Assembly: GCA_022844165.1 (NCBI GenBank)
Contig: JALHMH010000017.1
Coordinates: forward strand, 1 to 64,000
Length of the DNA stretch: 64,000 bases
Direction: 5' to 3'
Origin: Lysobacterales bacterium
Lineage (GTDB): Bacteria > Pseudomonadota > Gammaproteobacteria > Xanthomonadales > SZUA-5
Each line of letters begins with the position of its first letter. Position 1 is the first letter of the stretch. Below the pieces are notes generated by a model that searched no databases, was not told the DNA's origin, and was given only the letters and a program-made list of their open reading frames with translations. Shown in pieces: positions 7,712 through 15,547 of the stretch. A program made the translations under genes and the position numbers.

Positions 7712-8173
7712 TCAGCGTTCGGGAAAACCGAGTAGGCGCCGCTGTTCGTTCCAGTCGCGCGGGATGATGTCGATGCGACCGCGCAGTGCGTGCAGGTTTA
7801 CGTGGCGCGGCTGCCGACCTTCGACGATGGCGGTGATGATGTCGGGCGCCAGCAGCGTCATCCGCAAAATCTCCGAGACCCAGCCACGCTCGAGCTTCTG
7901 CTTGCGGGCCAGATCGCTGACGTGTGGGTAGCGGCCCTCGTCGAGTTGCCTCTGCCAATGGAAGCCTTTCCCGAGCGTTCGGATCATGGATTCGTCGAAG
8001 CCGCCGACCGCGGAATCCGGCGCCGAGGATGGCGGCGGGGTCAGCACCTTGCGGTTCTGGCGGCGCTTGATCGTCAGCGGGACCACCGTGACCCGTTGTC
8101 CGTTGCTGACGTAGCTGCGCGAATCCTCCTTGGCCTCGATAGTGACCGCGAATTTCCGGGCGTGCGTGCTCAT
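7712..8173 (-). CDS. ParB/KorB-like HTH protein of the recombinase cassette
   Basis: 153 residues. The C-terminal half holds a helix-turn-helix, 'SDLARKQKLERGWVSEILRM', followed by TLLAPDIITAIVEGRQP, the layout of ParB/KorB-type DNA-binding proteins. The N-terminus is basic and beta-like. Start ATG 8173 has GGAGG seven bases upstream and overlaps the serine recombinase stop by ATGA. In my experience this gene type sits directly after recombinase-DUF2924 pairs, so it probably helps recombinase action or regulation. Confidence 0.65.
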   Translation of the reverse strand: MSTHARKFAVTIEAKEDSRSYVSNGQRVTVVPLTIKRRQNRKVLTPPPSSAPDSAVGGFDESMIRTLGKGFHWQRQLDEGRYPHVSDLARKQKLERGWVSEILRMTLLAPDIITAIVEGRQPRHVNLHALRGRIDIIPRDWNEQRRLLGFPER

Positions 8174-9582
8174 GCGGCAGCCTCCAGGTCGCGGTGCTCC
8201 TCGACGAGTGGGTGGGCGCACACGTCAGGGCCAAGGCCGATCCATCCGTCTTCGCGCCAGTGGATGTCGAGGCCATCGCCGTGCAGTTGGATGCGCTCGA
8301 TCAGCAGCTGCAGGATGCGTTGCTGCTCGGCCGGGAACAGCTGCGCCCAGACGTCGCCGATGCGGCGCATGCCGATCACGACCTGCGCCTCATCCAGGCC
8401 GGCACCTTCGGGATGGCGCAAGCAGGCGCGCCACACGCCGATCAGCACTTCCGGCGCGGCGAGCGCGGCATGGACTTGCGCGAGCACCGCGTTTTCGAGA
8501 TCGGCGGCTGGCAGATGGCCGAGGTTCGGGGCATTGGCGTTGCGCTGCGTTCCCGCGGCATGGCGCTTGTGCATCTGCGGTACGTAGTACCGGTAGCAGC
8601 GCCCGTTCTTCTTGCGGGTGTACGAGTGAATCATGCGCTGGCCATCGGGCGCGAAAAGCAGTCCTGCGAGCAGCGCGGGGTTCTTCTGCAGGGCATCGCG
8701 CGGGCCTTGTTTGCGGCGCTCCATGAAGGCTTGCACGGCGTCCCACGCCTCGCGCGCGACGATGGCTTGATGCTGGCCGGGATAGGCGTGGCCGCGGTGG
8801 GTCAGTTCGCCGAGGTAGATGCGGTTGCGCAGCATCTTGAACAGGAACTTCTGGTCGATGGGGCTGCCTGCGCGTTGGCGCCCGGTCTGCGTCACCCATG
8901 CCTTGGTGGTCACGCCTTCCTCGGCAAGTTCACGCACGATCCGCGCCGCCGATCCATGTTCGCCATATCGGCGGAAGAGATCCCGCACCAGCGCAGCTTC
9001 AGGCGCGTTGACCACGAGCTTGCGCTCGACCACGTCGTAGCCGAGCGGCGGCACGCCACCCATCCACATGCCCTTGGCCTTGCTGGCGGCGATCTTGTCG
9101 CGGATGCGCTCGCCGGTGACCTCACGCTCGAACTGCGCGAAGGACAGCAGGATGTTGAGGGTTAACCGGCCCATCGACGTCGTGGTGTTGAACTGCTGCG
9201 TGACCGACACGAAGGACACGTTGTTGCGGTCGAACACATCGACGAGCCTGGCGAAATCCGCAAGCGAGCGGGTCAGTCGGTCGATCTTGTAGACGACCAC
9301 GATGTCGACTCGCTTGGCCTCGATGTCGGCGAGCAGGCGCCGCAGGCCCGGGCGCTCCATGTTGCCGCCCGAGAAGCCGCCATCGTCGTAGCCGTCGTCC
9401 AGTGCCATCCAGCCTTCGTGGCGCTGGCTGGCGACGAACGCCAGACCGGCATCGCGCTGCGCTTCGAGACTGTTGTACTCCTGGTCGAGCCCTTCGTCGC
9501 TGGATTTGCGGGTGTAGATCGCGCAGCGTTTCTTGGTGACGACCGGCGCCGGCGGCGCGTAGGCAGCGCGCTGCGGCTTCAT
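8170..9582 (-). CDS. large serine recombinase (site-specific integrase/resolvase)
   Basis: 470 residues. The N-terminal resolvase domain shows YTRKSS with the likely nucleophile Ser27, then EYNSLEAQR and 'VVYKIDRLTRSLADFARLVD'. A 'recombinase' domain follows (PPLGYDVVERKLVVNAPEAALVRDLFRRYGEHGS), and then a region where large serine recombinases carry a zinc ribbon. Here the expected CxxC pairs are absent (GLLFAPDGQRM ... GRCYRYYV), so the ribbon looks degenerate. It overlaps DUF2924 upstream and the HTH gene downstream by ATGA. It is the only recombinase visible, so it is the best candidate for moving the element. Confidence 0.9.
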   Translation of the reverse strand: MKPQRAAYAPPAPVVTKKRCAIYTRKSSDEGLDQEYNSLEAQRDAGLAFVASQRHEGWMALDDGYDDGGFSGGNMERPGLRRLLADIEAKRVDIVVVYKIDRLTRSLADFARLVDVFDRNNVSFVSVTQQFNTTTSMGRLTLNILLSFAQFEREVTGERIRDKIAASKAKGMWMGGVPPLGYDVVERKLVVNAPEAALVRDLFRRYGEHGSAARIVRELAEEGVTTKAWVTQTGRQRAGSPIDQKFLFKMLRNRIYLGELTHRGHAYPGQHQAIVAREAWDAVQAFMERRKQGPRDALQKNPALLAGLLFAPDGQRMIHSYTRKKNGRCYRYYVPQMHKRHAAGTQRNANAPNLGHLPAADLENAVLAQVHAALAAPEVLIGVWRACLRHPEGAGLDEAQVVIGMRRIGDVWAQLFPAEQQRILQLLIERIQLHGDGLDIHWREDGWIGLGPDVCAHPLVEEHRDLEAAA

Positions 9583-10040
9583 GCGCGCTCCTTGCTGGTG
9601 AGACCGAAGAAGGCAGGACCGGACCAGCGCGTGCCGGCGATGTGGCAGGCGATGGCGGTCAGGCTGGAGTAGCGCCGACCGTCGTACTCAAAGTCGTTCG
9701 GCCCGCGGACCAGCACGCGGTGCTCGACGTCGTCGAACACGCGCGTCAGCATCGTTCCCGGCAGCAGTCGGTTGGCGTCGCGCCTCATCGCGCGCGGCAA
9801 TAGACCGGTCTGGCCGATTTCCTCCAGTTGCTTGCGCACCGAAGGCTTCAGGCCGCCGAAGGCGCGCTCCTGCATCCGGTAGGCTAGGCGCGATTCGAGC
9901 CAGACGCGCTGGTGGTGGCCAGGGCGCTCGTCGAAGTGGTCATCCCACAGCGCCCACAACTGCTCCATCGACAGGTGCGGCAATTGAGCGACGCGAGCGG
10001 TGACGGTCGCGACATCGGGGTGCTTGTCGAGCTTGGGCAT
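9579..10040 (-). CDS. DUF2924 protein
   Basis: 153 residues with the DUF2924 pattern: 'SMEQLWALWDDHFDERPGHH' then RVWLESRLAYRMQERAFGGL, PGTMLTRVFDDVEHRVLV, and 'DFEYDGRRYSSLTAIACHIAGTRWSGPAFFGL'. DUF2924 genes are a constant partner of this class of serine recombinase. The C-terminal part is a small SH3-like or AP2-like fold by eye. It is coupled to the recombinase by ATGA. Its exact job, accessory DNA binding in recombination or regulation, is not known. Confidence 0.85.
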   Translation of the reverse strand: MPKLDKHPDVATVTARVAQLPHLSMEQLWALWDDHFDERPGHHQRVWLESRLAYRMQERAFGGLKPSVRKQLEEIGQTGLLPRAMRRDANRLLPGTMLTRVFDDVEHRVLVRGPNDFEYDGRRYSSLTAIACHIAGTRWSGPAFFGLTSKERA

Positions 10041-10240
10041 CAGCGAACTCCTTTCGGTTGAGAGGGGTTCGCATGAACACGCTGCTGGCCACCGAAGCCA
10101 AGGTCAACCGCGCTCTCGGCGGTTGTCGATGACGAAGCGCGTCGGCGCAGGCGCAAGAAGGCGGCGGCCAGTAGGTCTGTGATCTCTTGGTGCGGGTGGC
10201 GGGGCGCGTCGGAATCGGAGGAAAGTTCGTGATGCAGCAT
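10040..10240 (-). CDS. small protein heading the recombinase cassette
   Basis: 66 residues. Its stop overlaps the DUF2924 start as TGATG, the hallmark of coupled translation, which argues it is real although short. The N-terminal half is helical (HQEITDLLAAAFLRLRRR) and the C-terminal half is polar (LGFGGQQRVHANPSQ). Similar short ORFs occur upstream of DUF2924 genes as far as I recall. Function unknown. The 230 bp beyond it up to the next gene hold only short overlapping ORFs. Confidence 0.5.
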   Translation of the reverse strand: MLHHELSSDSDAPRHPHQEITDLLAAAFLRLRRRASSSTTAESAVDLGFGGQQRVHANPSQPKGVR

Positions 10241-10470
10241 GGTGGGCGCTCGGGTGGTGAACGCTGCTCATGCTAGGAACCGTGGGCACTTGGGGTAACG
10301 GGAATGCAAGGAAGTGCGCGGCTTGCGCTTGCACATTGGTGCAGTAGTCTGCTGCTATCGGTTGAACGTCCGGCCGGACGCAGGCGATCAACCACCCGGC
10401 AACGACTTGCGACGCCGTCGTGATGGGTTTTCAATTCAGCACTACATCGAACCATCCGCTTGGACGGAGC

Positions 10471-11958
10471 ATGGAAATGATCGGGCGAGATACTCAGTTG
10501 AATGCAGCCGAACCGGCCCTGCATTCTCACGACATCTTGTCAGGTCTGGGCGCTGCTCCGCGCAGTTTGCTGGCAACCTTTTTGGCCCTGTTCGAGGACA
10601 GCACTCTGCAACAACGCCTGCGTGAGCGCGCAGAAGAGTTGAAGCAGAAGATGACGAGTTCACCGGACGTATCGCGAGATTCGCAGACCACCGTATCGAC
10701 CCTGCAGCAGCGAGTGTTTGACTGGACTCGTTCTACGGCATCCGATCAGCAGCTTCGGCTTATTCTCTGGATGCGGTTGCGAGAGGCACTTGGCCTGCAG
10801 CCAGTCACCTTTTGCGCTCTGCGTTCGACTCGAACCGTCGGTGACGATCTGGTTGCCGCGACGCTCGACTTTATTCAGCCGGGTGCGTTGGAAAAGACGA
10901 AGAACTGGTTTGGTTGGGGCAGTCAACGCGAGGTGCCCACGACGCTCGATGCCTTGGCACGCCAGACCATGCAGGAACTGGTAGAGAACGTGCTTGGCTC
11001 GACCGGCGACGGAGATCCACAGGTCCGCGAAGCTTTGATGCGCGGTGCAAAGGAGCAATTAGAACGGTTGGACCCTGACACCCGCGACCGACTACTGCGC
11101 GCCATCAATGCCCGCGAATTCAATGACGAGGCCATCCGCAGGTTCCTGTTAACCGGCGGTGGTCTGGCTGCTTTTGGCGGTGCTGTCAGCGCCGCTGGCT
11201 TCTCCGCCTACATCCTAGCGGCACAAGCCTCGGCGTTCATTCCCCTGATCAGTGGTCCGGCATTGGTGTCGTTCGTGGCGGTCTTGTCCAACCCGATCAC
11301 CATTGTTCTGGCAACGGCGGGCATGGGAGTGTGGGCGACGCGCAGCGCTAACCAGAAGATTCAGGCGGCCATCGCGATGCGCGTCATTGCCCTACTGGCC
11401 CTTAGCGGCATCTCCGCAGGCGAAGCTGGGTTGCGCACACTGACCCGGGCATTTCCTTCGCTGCGGGAGATGCGGCAGGCCGGCGCGCTGCCTGTGAAGG
11501 TTCTGACTGCCTATCAAGCCGACTGGAATTACATCGCACCTGCGCATCGCTCCTCCCGAACGCTTGATCCTGGATTGGTCATGGCCGTGGATCAGCCGCC
11601 CCCCGGCAAGTCGCTGCCGGATCGCTGGCAGCGCCTGCTGGGAAGCGAAGCAGCGCAAGACATGGCTGGCATGTCACTGCTGACCGTGGGCGAGCTGCTG
11701 TATCTGATACAGGCTCTGGATCCTGAGGTTCTCGAGGCCGCAGATTTTGCTCGGGTCGAGGACTTGAGCAATCCAGTGGCGTTCGCGGCATTCGCCCACC
11801 GAATCGATGGTGCTACCCAGTCCTGGCAAATTCCGAAGTGGCTGACCTTCTGGCCCAAGCGAAAGCCTCAGGCAACTCGCCGGAGTGGGCTGACCAAGTG
11901 CACTTCGTGGAGGGCTATAGCAGTGATGCCGTGCAGCAGGTCACGACAGAGACCCTGA
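10471..11958 (+). CDS. membrane protein, YaaW (UPF0174)-like, N-terminal part of a split gene
   Basis: 495 residues in this frame. Residues 1-210 are helical and charged (KEQLERLDPDTRDRLLRAIN). A Gly-rich membrane region follows: LLTGGGLAAFGGAVSAAGFS, AYILAAQASAFIPLISGPAL, then 'NPITIVLATAGMGVWATRS' and a further hydrophobic helix. The order and pattern resemble E. coli YaaW and related UPF0174 proteins. The last ~35 residues after IPKWLTFW turn Arg/Ser/Cys-rich and non-protein-like, while frame +3 becomes protein-like from 11838. This suggests a frameshift near 11820-11840 splitting one ~750-residue gene. The start at 10471 is a judgement (alternatives 10423, 10477). Confidence 0.6.
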   Translation: MEMIGRDTQLNAAEPALHSHDILSGLGAAPRSLLATFLALFEDSTLQQRLRERAEELKQKMTSSPDVSRDSQTTVSTLQQRVFDWTRSTASDQQLRLILWMRLREALGLQPVTFCALRSTRTVGDDLVAATLDFIQPGALEKTKNWFGWGSQREVPTTLDALARQTMQELVENVLGSTGDGDPQVREALMRGAKEQLERLDPDTRDRLLRAINAREFNDEAIRRFLLTGGGLAAFGGAVSAAGFSAYILAAQASAFIPLISGPALVSFVAVLSNPITIVLATAGMGVWATRSANQKIQAAIAMRVIALLALSGISAGEAGLRTLTRAFPSLREMRQAGALPVKVLTAYQADWNYIAPAHRSSRTLDPGLVMAVDQPPPGKSLPDRWQRLLGSEAAQDMAGMSLLTVGELLYLIQALDPEVLEAADFARVEDLSNPVAFAAFAHRIDGATQSWQIPKWLTFWPKRKPQATRRSGLTKCTSWRAIAVMPCSRSRQRP

Positions 11959-12713
11959 GCGCTGGCGACGACATGTTGCATCCGCATTTGCCGGTGTTCG
12001 CAATCACGATTGCCGCTATCCGACAACTTTGGCGGTATCAGCAGGGACAGGTAACCGGTTCTCAGGCTATTCAGGACGTTTTGGTCACTGGCACGGTGGG
12101 TGCTGGTCTTGCGGTGGCGGGCAACTATGTCGGTGTCGGGATCGGCATGCTTGTCTTTGGGCCCGCAGGGGCTCTGGTGCTGGGCTCCGCATTGCCGGTC
12201 CTAAGTCGAACCCAGGTCTCGCGCACGAAGATTCTGGCGGAAAAGGCGGTACGCGGAGACCGGTATCGCGAGTGGGAAGCAAAGGCCCGTGAATCGCTCG
12301 CGGAGTTACTCAGAAAGCTTCGTGGCACGCTTGATGCCAAAGAGGCCTTAATCATGCATCGTGCATCTTCAATCGGATCTGGCGCTGCTTTCGAGTACGT
12401 ACGTTGGCGGCTGGAGGATGACCTGGGCTTTCTTCGCGAGTCCCGATTGCGTCTGGAGAAGATCTGCGACGACGAGCGATCTGCCATCGAAGATCTGGGA
12501 GAGCGTGCGCTCAAGTGGCTGACAACTTGCGCCTTGCACCCGGTGCAGTATCAGGACGAGCTTAGAAATTGGCTGGAGTTGGTGGCTCGGCGCCCAACTC
12601 TGAACGACAGCCTTTCCGAACAGGCTGGCAAGGCGGGTGATGCGGTTGTCGGACTTGGGCGTGCTGCTGCAGGCGTTCTAGGCGCCTTGTTTGGAAACGC
12701 AAGGTCTCGTTAG
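11838..12713 (+). CDS. continuation of the split membrane protein (C-terminal part)
   Basis: 291 residues from GTG 11838, overlapping the previous ORF by 121 bp in another frame. The sequence begins VADLLAQAKASGNSPEWADQ, has two glycine-zipper-like membrane segments (VLVTGTVGAGLAVAGNYVGV and GIGMLVFGPAGALVLGSALP), and ends with a long charged helical domain and a Gly/Ala tail. No ribosome site precedes the GTG. The long overlap and abrupt change in protein-likeness make a single ancestral gene more likely than two genes. Possible readings are a decayed gene, programmed frameshifting or a sequence error. Membrane disruption as a function is speculation. Confidence 0.55.
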   Translation: MADLLAQAKASGNSPEWADQVHFVEGYSSDAVQQVTTETLSAGDDMLHPHLPVFAITIAAIRQLWRYQQGQVTGSQAIQDVLVTGTVGAGLAVAGNYVGVGIGMLVFGPAGALVLGSALPVLSRTQVSRTKILAEKAVRGDRYREWEAKARESLAELLRKLRGTLDAKEALIMHRASSIGSGAAFEYVRWRLEDDLGFLRESRLRLEKICDDERSAIEDLGERALKWLTTCALHPVQYQDELRNWLELVARRPTLNDSLSEQAGKAGDAVVGLGRAAAGVLGALFGNARSR

Positions 12714-12805
12714 CCGAGGAGCCTTGGTCCATTGCTATCGCAGACTTCCATCAGCATCCACCCCAAAAAAGGGAGGAACGGCTGCCCCGTCTGCCACGTA
12801 TCCGA

Positions 12806-13735
12806 TCAGCAATAGAATCGCTGGTCAGAAATTCCAAACTGGTCGCTGGCGTCGGGCACGTGCTCGTCCTTCCAGGACTCGTCCCAGTCCCGTGGCTCCG
12901 CACCTTCTAGTAGCAGCAGCGTGATCACCCGGTCCCGGTCGGTGTAGGAGTGCTTGAACTCCCGCAACTTCATGTGCGCGCCTTCCTCGGCGCACCAGAT
13001 CGCGGCGGAGCACTCCACGCCATCGAAGCATTGCAGCACGCTTGCGTCGGCGGCCAGAGTGCCAGCGAACGGCTCCTGCGCGGAATCCGACTGGCGGACT
13101 CGGGCGCGGGTCTTGAGCGCGTTTCGACTGGCCCGCTGGTACTTGAGGAAGCCCTGATCCCAGTGGATCAAGATCGCACGCTGGTCGGTGGCTTCGATGA
13201 AGCGCAAGCACAACGCTTCGAAGGAGACCTCAAAGGTGCGCGCGATGTCGCTCAAGAGGTGCAGCGTGACTTTGCGCTGATCGCCGAGCAAGCGCCGCAG
13301 CAGATCCATGGGCATGAGCAGGTTGCTGGCGAACTCGTTGGCCTCGCGTTCGATGTTGCGGCCATCGAACTGGCCTGAGGTGACGCCGCCGTTGTCGCAT
13401 TCGAAGCGGCTCTGCAGCGCGCGGTGCAAGATGAAGTGGCCCAACTCGTGCGCGATGGTGAACCGACTCCGTTCGGGCGTCGCGTGTTCCTTGTAGAAGA
13501 TGCCCCACTCAGTCGGATCTTCCGGATTGCGCACCAAGGAGCCCTCGAAGCTGCTGATGTCGAGCGGCCTTGGCGCCTTGATCTCACGGACGCCCTTGCC
13601 ATACGGCGTTTCCGGAAGCATTTGGCGAAGCACATCCAGATCGGTGGCTTCGGGCATGGTCGCGCCATGCCATAGGCGCAACCACTTCAACGCCGTGCTG
13701 GCCGCGATGGAGGGAGTGAGAGTTGCGTCGGTCAC
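12806..13735 (-). CDS. ImmA/IrrE-family metalloprotease
   Basis: 309 residues from GTG 13735, which overlaps the XRE stop as GTGA. The zinc protease signature is clear: IAHELGHFILH (HExxH), with the third-ligand region NIEREANEFASNLLMP downstream. The C-terminal ~120 residues form an extra domain with several Trp and acidic residues, ending DQRFYC. ImmA-type proteases cleave or modulate the XRE repressor encoded beside them, switching a mobile element or its cargo on after DNA damage or other signals. The pairing with the XRE gene supports that role here. Confidence 0.88.
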   Translation of the reverse strand: MTDATLTPSIAASTALKWLRLWHGATMPEATDLDVLRQMLPETPYGKGVREIKAPRPLDISSFEGSLVRNPEDPTEWGIFYKEHATPERSRFTIAHELGHFILHRALQSRFECDNGGVTSGQFDGRNIEREANEFASNLLMPMDLLRRLLGDQRKVTLHLLSDIARTFEVSFEALCLRFIEATDQRAILIHWDQGFLKYQRASRNALKTRARVRQSDSAQEPFAGTLAADASVLQCFDGVECSAAIWCAEEGAHMKLREFKHSYTDRDRVITLLLLEGAEPRDWDESWKDEHVPDASDQFGISDQRFYC

Positions 13736-14079
13736 GACTTGGCGTCGGCCTCGCCGCGCCCTGGGAACATGAGCTTCAACGCCTGGCGGTAGCGCTCCTT
13801 CTCCTCGTCGGTCATGCCAGCGTATTCGCGAAAGAACGCGACGTCCTCGGGCTTGGCTTCGTGAACTGGGCGAGGTGTTTCCTCCATCAGGTCCTCGACC
13901 GTGACGCCGAAGGTCTTCGCGAGCAGGAGTACGCGCTCGGCCGACGGCCGTTGGCCGTCCTTCATCTCCAGTTCCCAGATGTAACCGCGGGTGCAACCGA
14001 CGGCGTCGGCCACCTGCTGCAAGGTCATGCCTTTGGCTTCGCGTAGGCGCCGAAGCCGGGTTCCGAGTGTGGTTGCCAT
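13732..14079 (-). CDS. XRE-family repressor paired with ImmA
   Basis: 115 residues. The N-terminal 65 residues are a Cro/cI-type HTH: 'LGTRLRRLREAKGMTLQQVA' then VGCTRGYIWELE and 'RPSAERVLLLAKTFGVTVED'. A helical tail follows (FREYAGMTDEEKERYRQALK), resembling the linker of ImmA-targeted repressors. It is divergent from the two-gene operon at 14318, so it may repress that operon and itself from the shared 238-bp region. Confidence 0.88.
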   Translation of the reverse strand: MATTLGTRLRRLREAKGMTLQQVADAVGCTRGYIWELEMKDGQRPSAERVLLLAKTFGVTVEDLMEETPRPVHEAKPEDVAFFREYAGMTDEEKERYRQALKLMFPGRGEADAKS

Positions 14080-14167
14080 CGGTCTGCTTCTACTGGACAG
14101 GCGTCTCAAGACGTGAGCCGGAAGTATAGCCACGAGATACATCAGCGGGGTGAGGCGCTCTCGATAA

Positions 14168-14212
14168 TTGACAAGCGGAAGTCCGGGTACTAGCCTTTCG
14201 CTGTATTTCGCT
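14168..14212 (+). promoter_or_regulatory. candidate promoter and direct-repeat operator
   Basis: The XRE/operon divergent region contains TTGACA (14168-14173), a consensus -35 hexamer on the plus strand. It is followed by two copies of TTTCGCT exactly 10 bp apart (14196-14202 and 14206-14212), one helical turn. No strong -10 is visible at ideal spacing, so the promoter call is weak. The direct repeat is a plausible XRE binding site. Confidence 0.35.
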
Positions 14213-14317
14213 ACACGACAAACGCAGGGAGCATTGCCTTCAAACACTGACACCCGTTGTGCCTGATCTCGTGCTGTCCAGCTCCCGACTGCCAGTCCTT
14301 TGAAGGAACTCCCCGCA

Positions 14318-15544
14318 ATGAAGAAAACGTTTGTCGATGTGCTGCTCGAACTCCCGGTCGACGCCACGCTCCATCAGCTCCTGACTGAGCACGCGCTGCC
14401 TGTGCCGCTGGGCTTCGCCTGGGACGACACCCCCGAAACCTCGCGTGCGCTGCTCGACTGCGTCCGCCAGTGGTCCGATATCGATGCCAAGGATCGCCTG
14501 GTCGGTGAACTGAATGCGTGCCTGCCTTTGGCAGACGGGCCGGGGCAGCAGGCTATCTTCCAGGCGGCCGCCAGCGGCGGCAGCGCCCTCATCGGGCTCG
14601 CGAGCTGCAAGAGCGACCTGCATCGCGCCTTCTGGCTCTACCGGCACCATCCCGATCTGTTCCGCCGTGCGCTGGATGCCGACTTCATCGAGCGTCGTGG
14701 CAGTCAGGTCCAGCAACATGCGCTGGGCATCAAGCGCCATCCGAACATGACCCAGCACGCGCTCGCGGCCTTCGGTCAGGCCATCGCGAAGTTCTACCAG
14801 CGCACGCTGAGCTGCGGCGACGGCGTCGAGACCACCATCTTCCAGCGCAGCCCCGGCGTGTTCCTGCTCACCACGCACGTCAAGGGCCTGGCGATGCTGC
14901 ACCTCGAGTTCCAGGGCACGTCACTGACGCGCCGCGTCGGCAACCCGAGCATCCACGGGATGTTGGAGTACTCCGAGAAGACCGGCGTGGTGCGCACGCT
15001 GATCAAGGGTGGCGCCGCTTACCACCAGATGCTGGCCGGCGAGTTCGCCACCCACCTGCTCGGCCAGGTCGTCGATGCCAAGCGCATCAAGCCGGAAAAG
15101 CTCGACCTCACGCAATTCCGCGCCGGCGTCGATTTCCCGCAGGCGGTCAAGGACGGGTTTGTTGCCGTGCAGCTGAAGCAGATCACGGTGCTGAGTCCGA
15201 CCGGCAAGCTGAAGGTCGAAGCGACGGCGACCGCGATGGCTCAGCACCAGTCGGTGACCGAGTTGATGCAGGAAGAGATGTCGGCGCCGCTGGAAGGCGG
15301 CTGGACGGTGACCGCGGTGCAGATCAACCTCTACTACCCGGGCGAGGCCGGGCGCAGGAACCGCGTAGTCACGGCGGAGTTGACCAGCATGGGTCGGCTG
15401 CGGCTGCCAATGCGCGATCCGGTGATGAAGGCCAACGTCGAGCGCTACCTCGTCGAAAAGGGAATCCTGGCGCGCGGCCAGACGCTGGATGCGGACGACT
15501 TCCCGCAGGTCGACGAGCAGCCGCACTCGATGGTCGAGGGCTGA
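14318..15544 (+). CDS. unknown protein, first gene of an XRE-controlled operon
   Basis: 408 residues from ATG 14318, with GAAGGAA ten bases upstream. No domain is recognised. The first 190 residues are helical with several His/Trp residues (AFWLYRHHPDLFRRAL; IKRHPNMTQHALAAFGQAI). The rest is beta-rich, with repeated strand-turn patterns (GVFLLTTHVKGLAMLHLEF, GGWTVTAVQINLYYP, RNRVVTAELTSMGRLRLPM). There is no signal peptide or membrane segment. It is followed 3 bp later by the zinc-ribbon gene and sits divergent from XRE-ImmA in mobile-element cargo. Regulated, defence-like or element-maintenance function is possible but not shown. Confidence 0.65.
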   Translation: MKKTFVDVLLELPVDATLHQLLTEHALPVPLGFAWDDTPETSRALLDCVRQWSDIDAKDRLVGELNACLPLADGPGQQAIFQAAASGGSALIGLASCKSDLHRAFWLYRHHPDLFRRALDADFIERRGSQVQQHALGIKRHPNMTQHALAAFGQAIAKFYQRTLSCGDGVETTIFQRSPGVFLLTTHVKGLAMLHLEFQGTSLTRRVGNPSIHGMLEYSEKTGVVRTLIKGGAAYHQMLAGEFATHLLGQVVDAKRIKPEKLDLTQFRAGVDFPQAVKDGFVAVQLKQITVLSPTGKLKVEATATAMAQHQSVTELMQEEMSAPLEGGWTVTAVQINLYYPGEAGRRNRVVTAELTSMGRLRLPMRDPVMKANVERYLVEKGILARGQTLDADDFPQVDEQPHSMVEG

Positions 15545-15547
15545 CCG

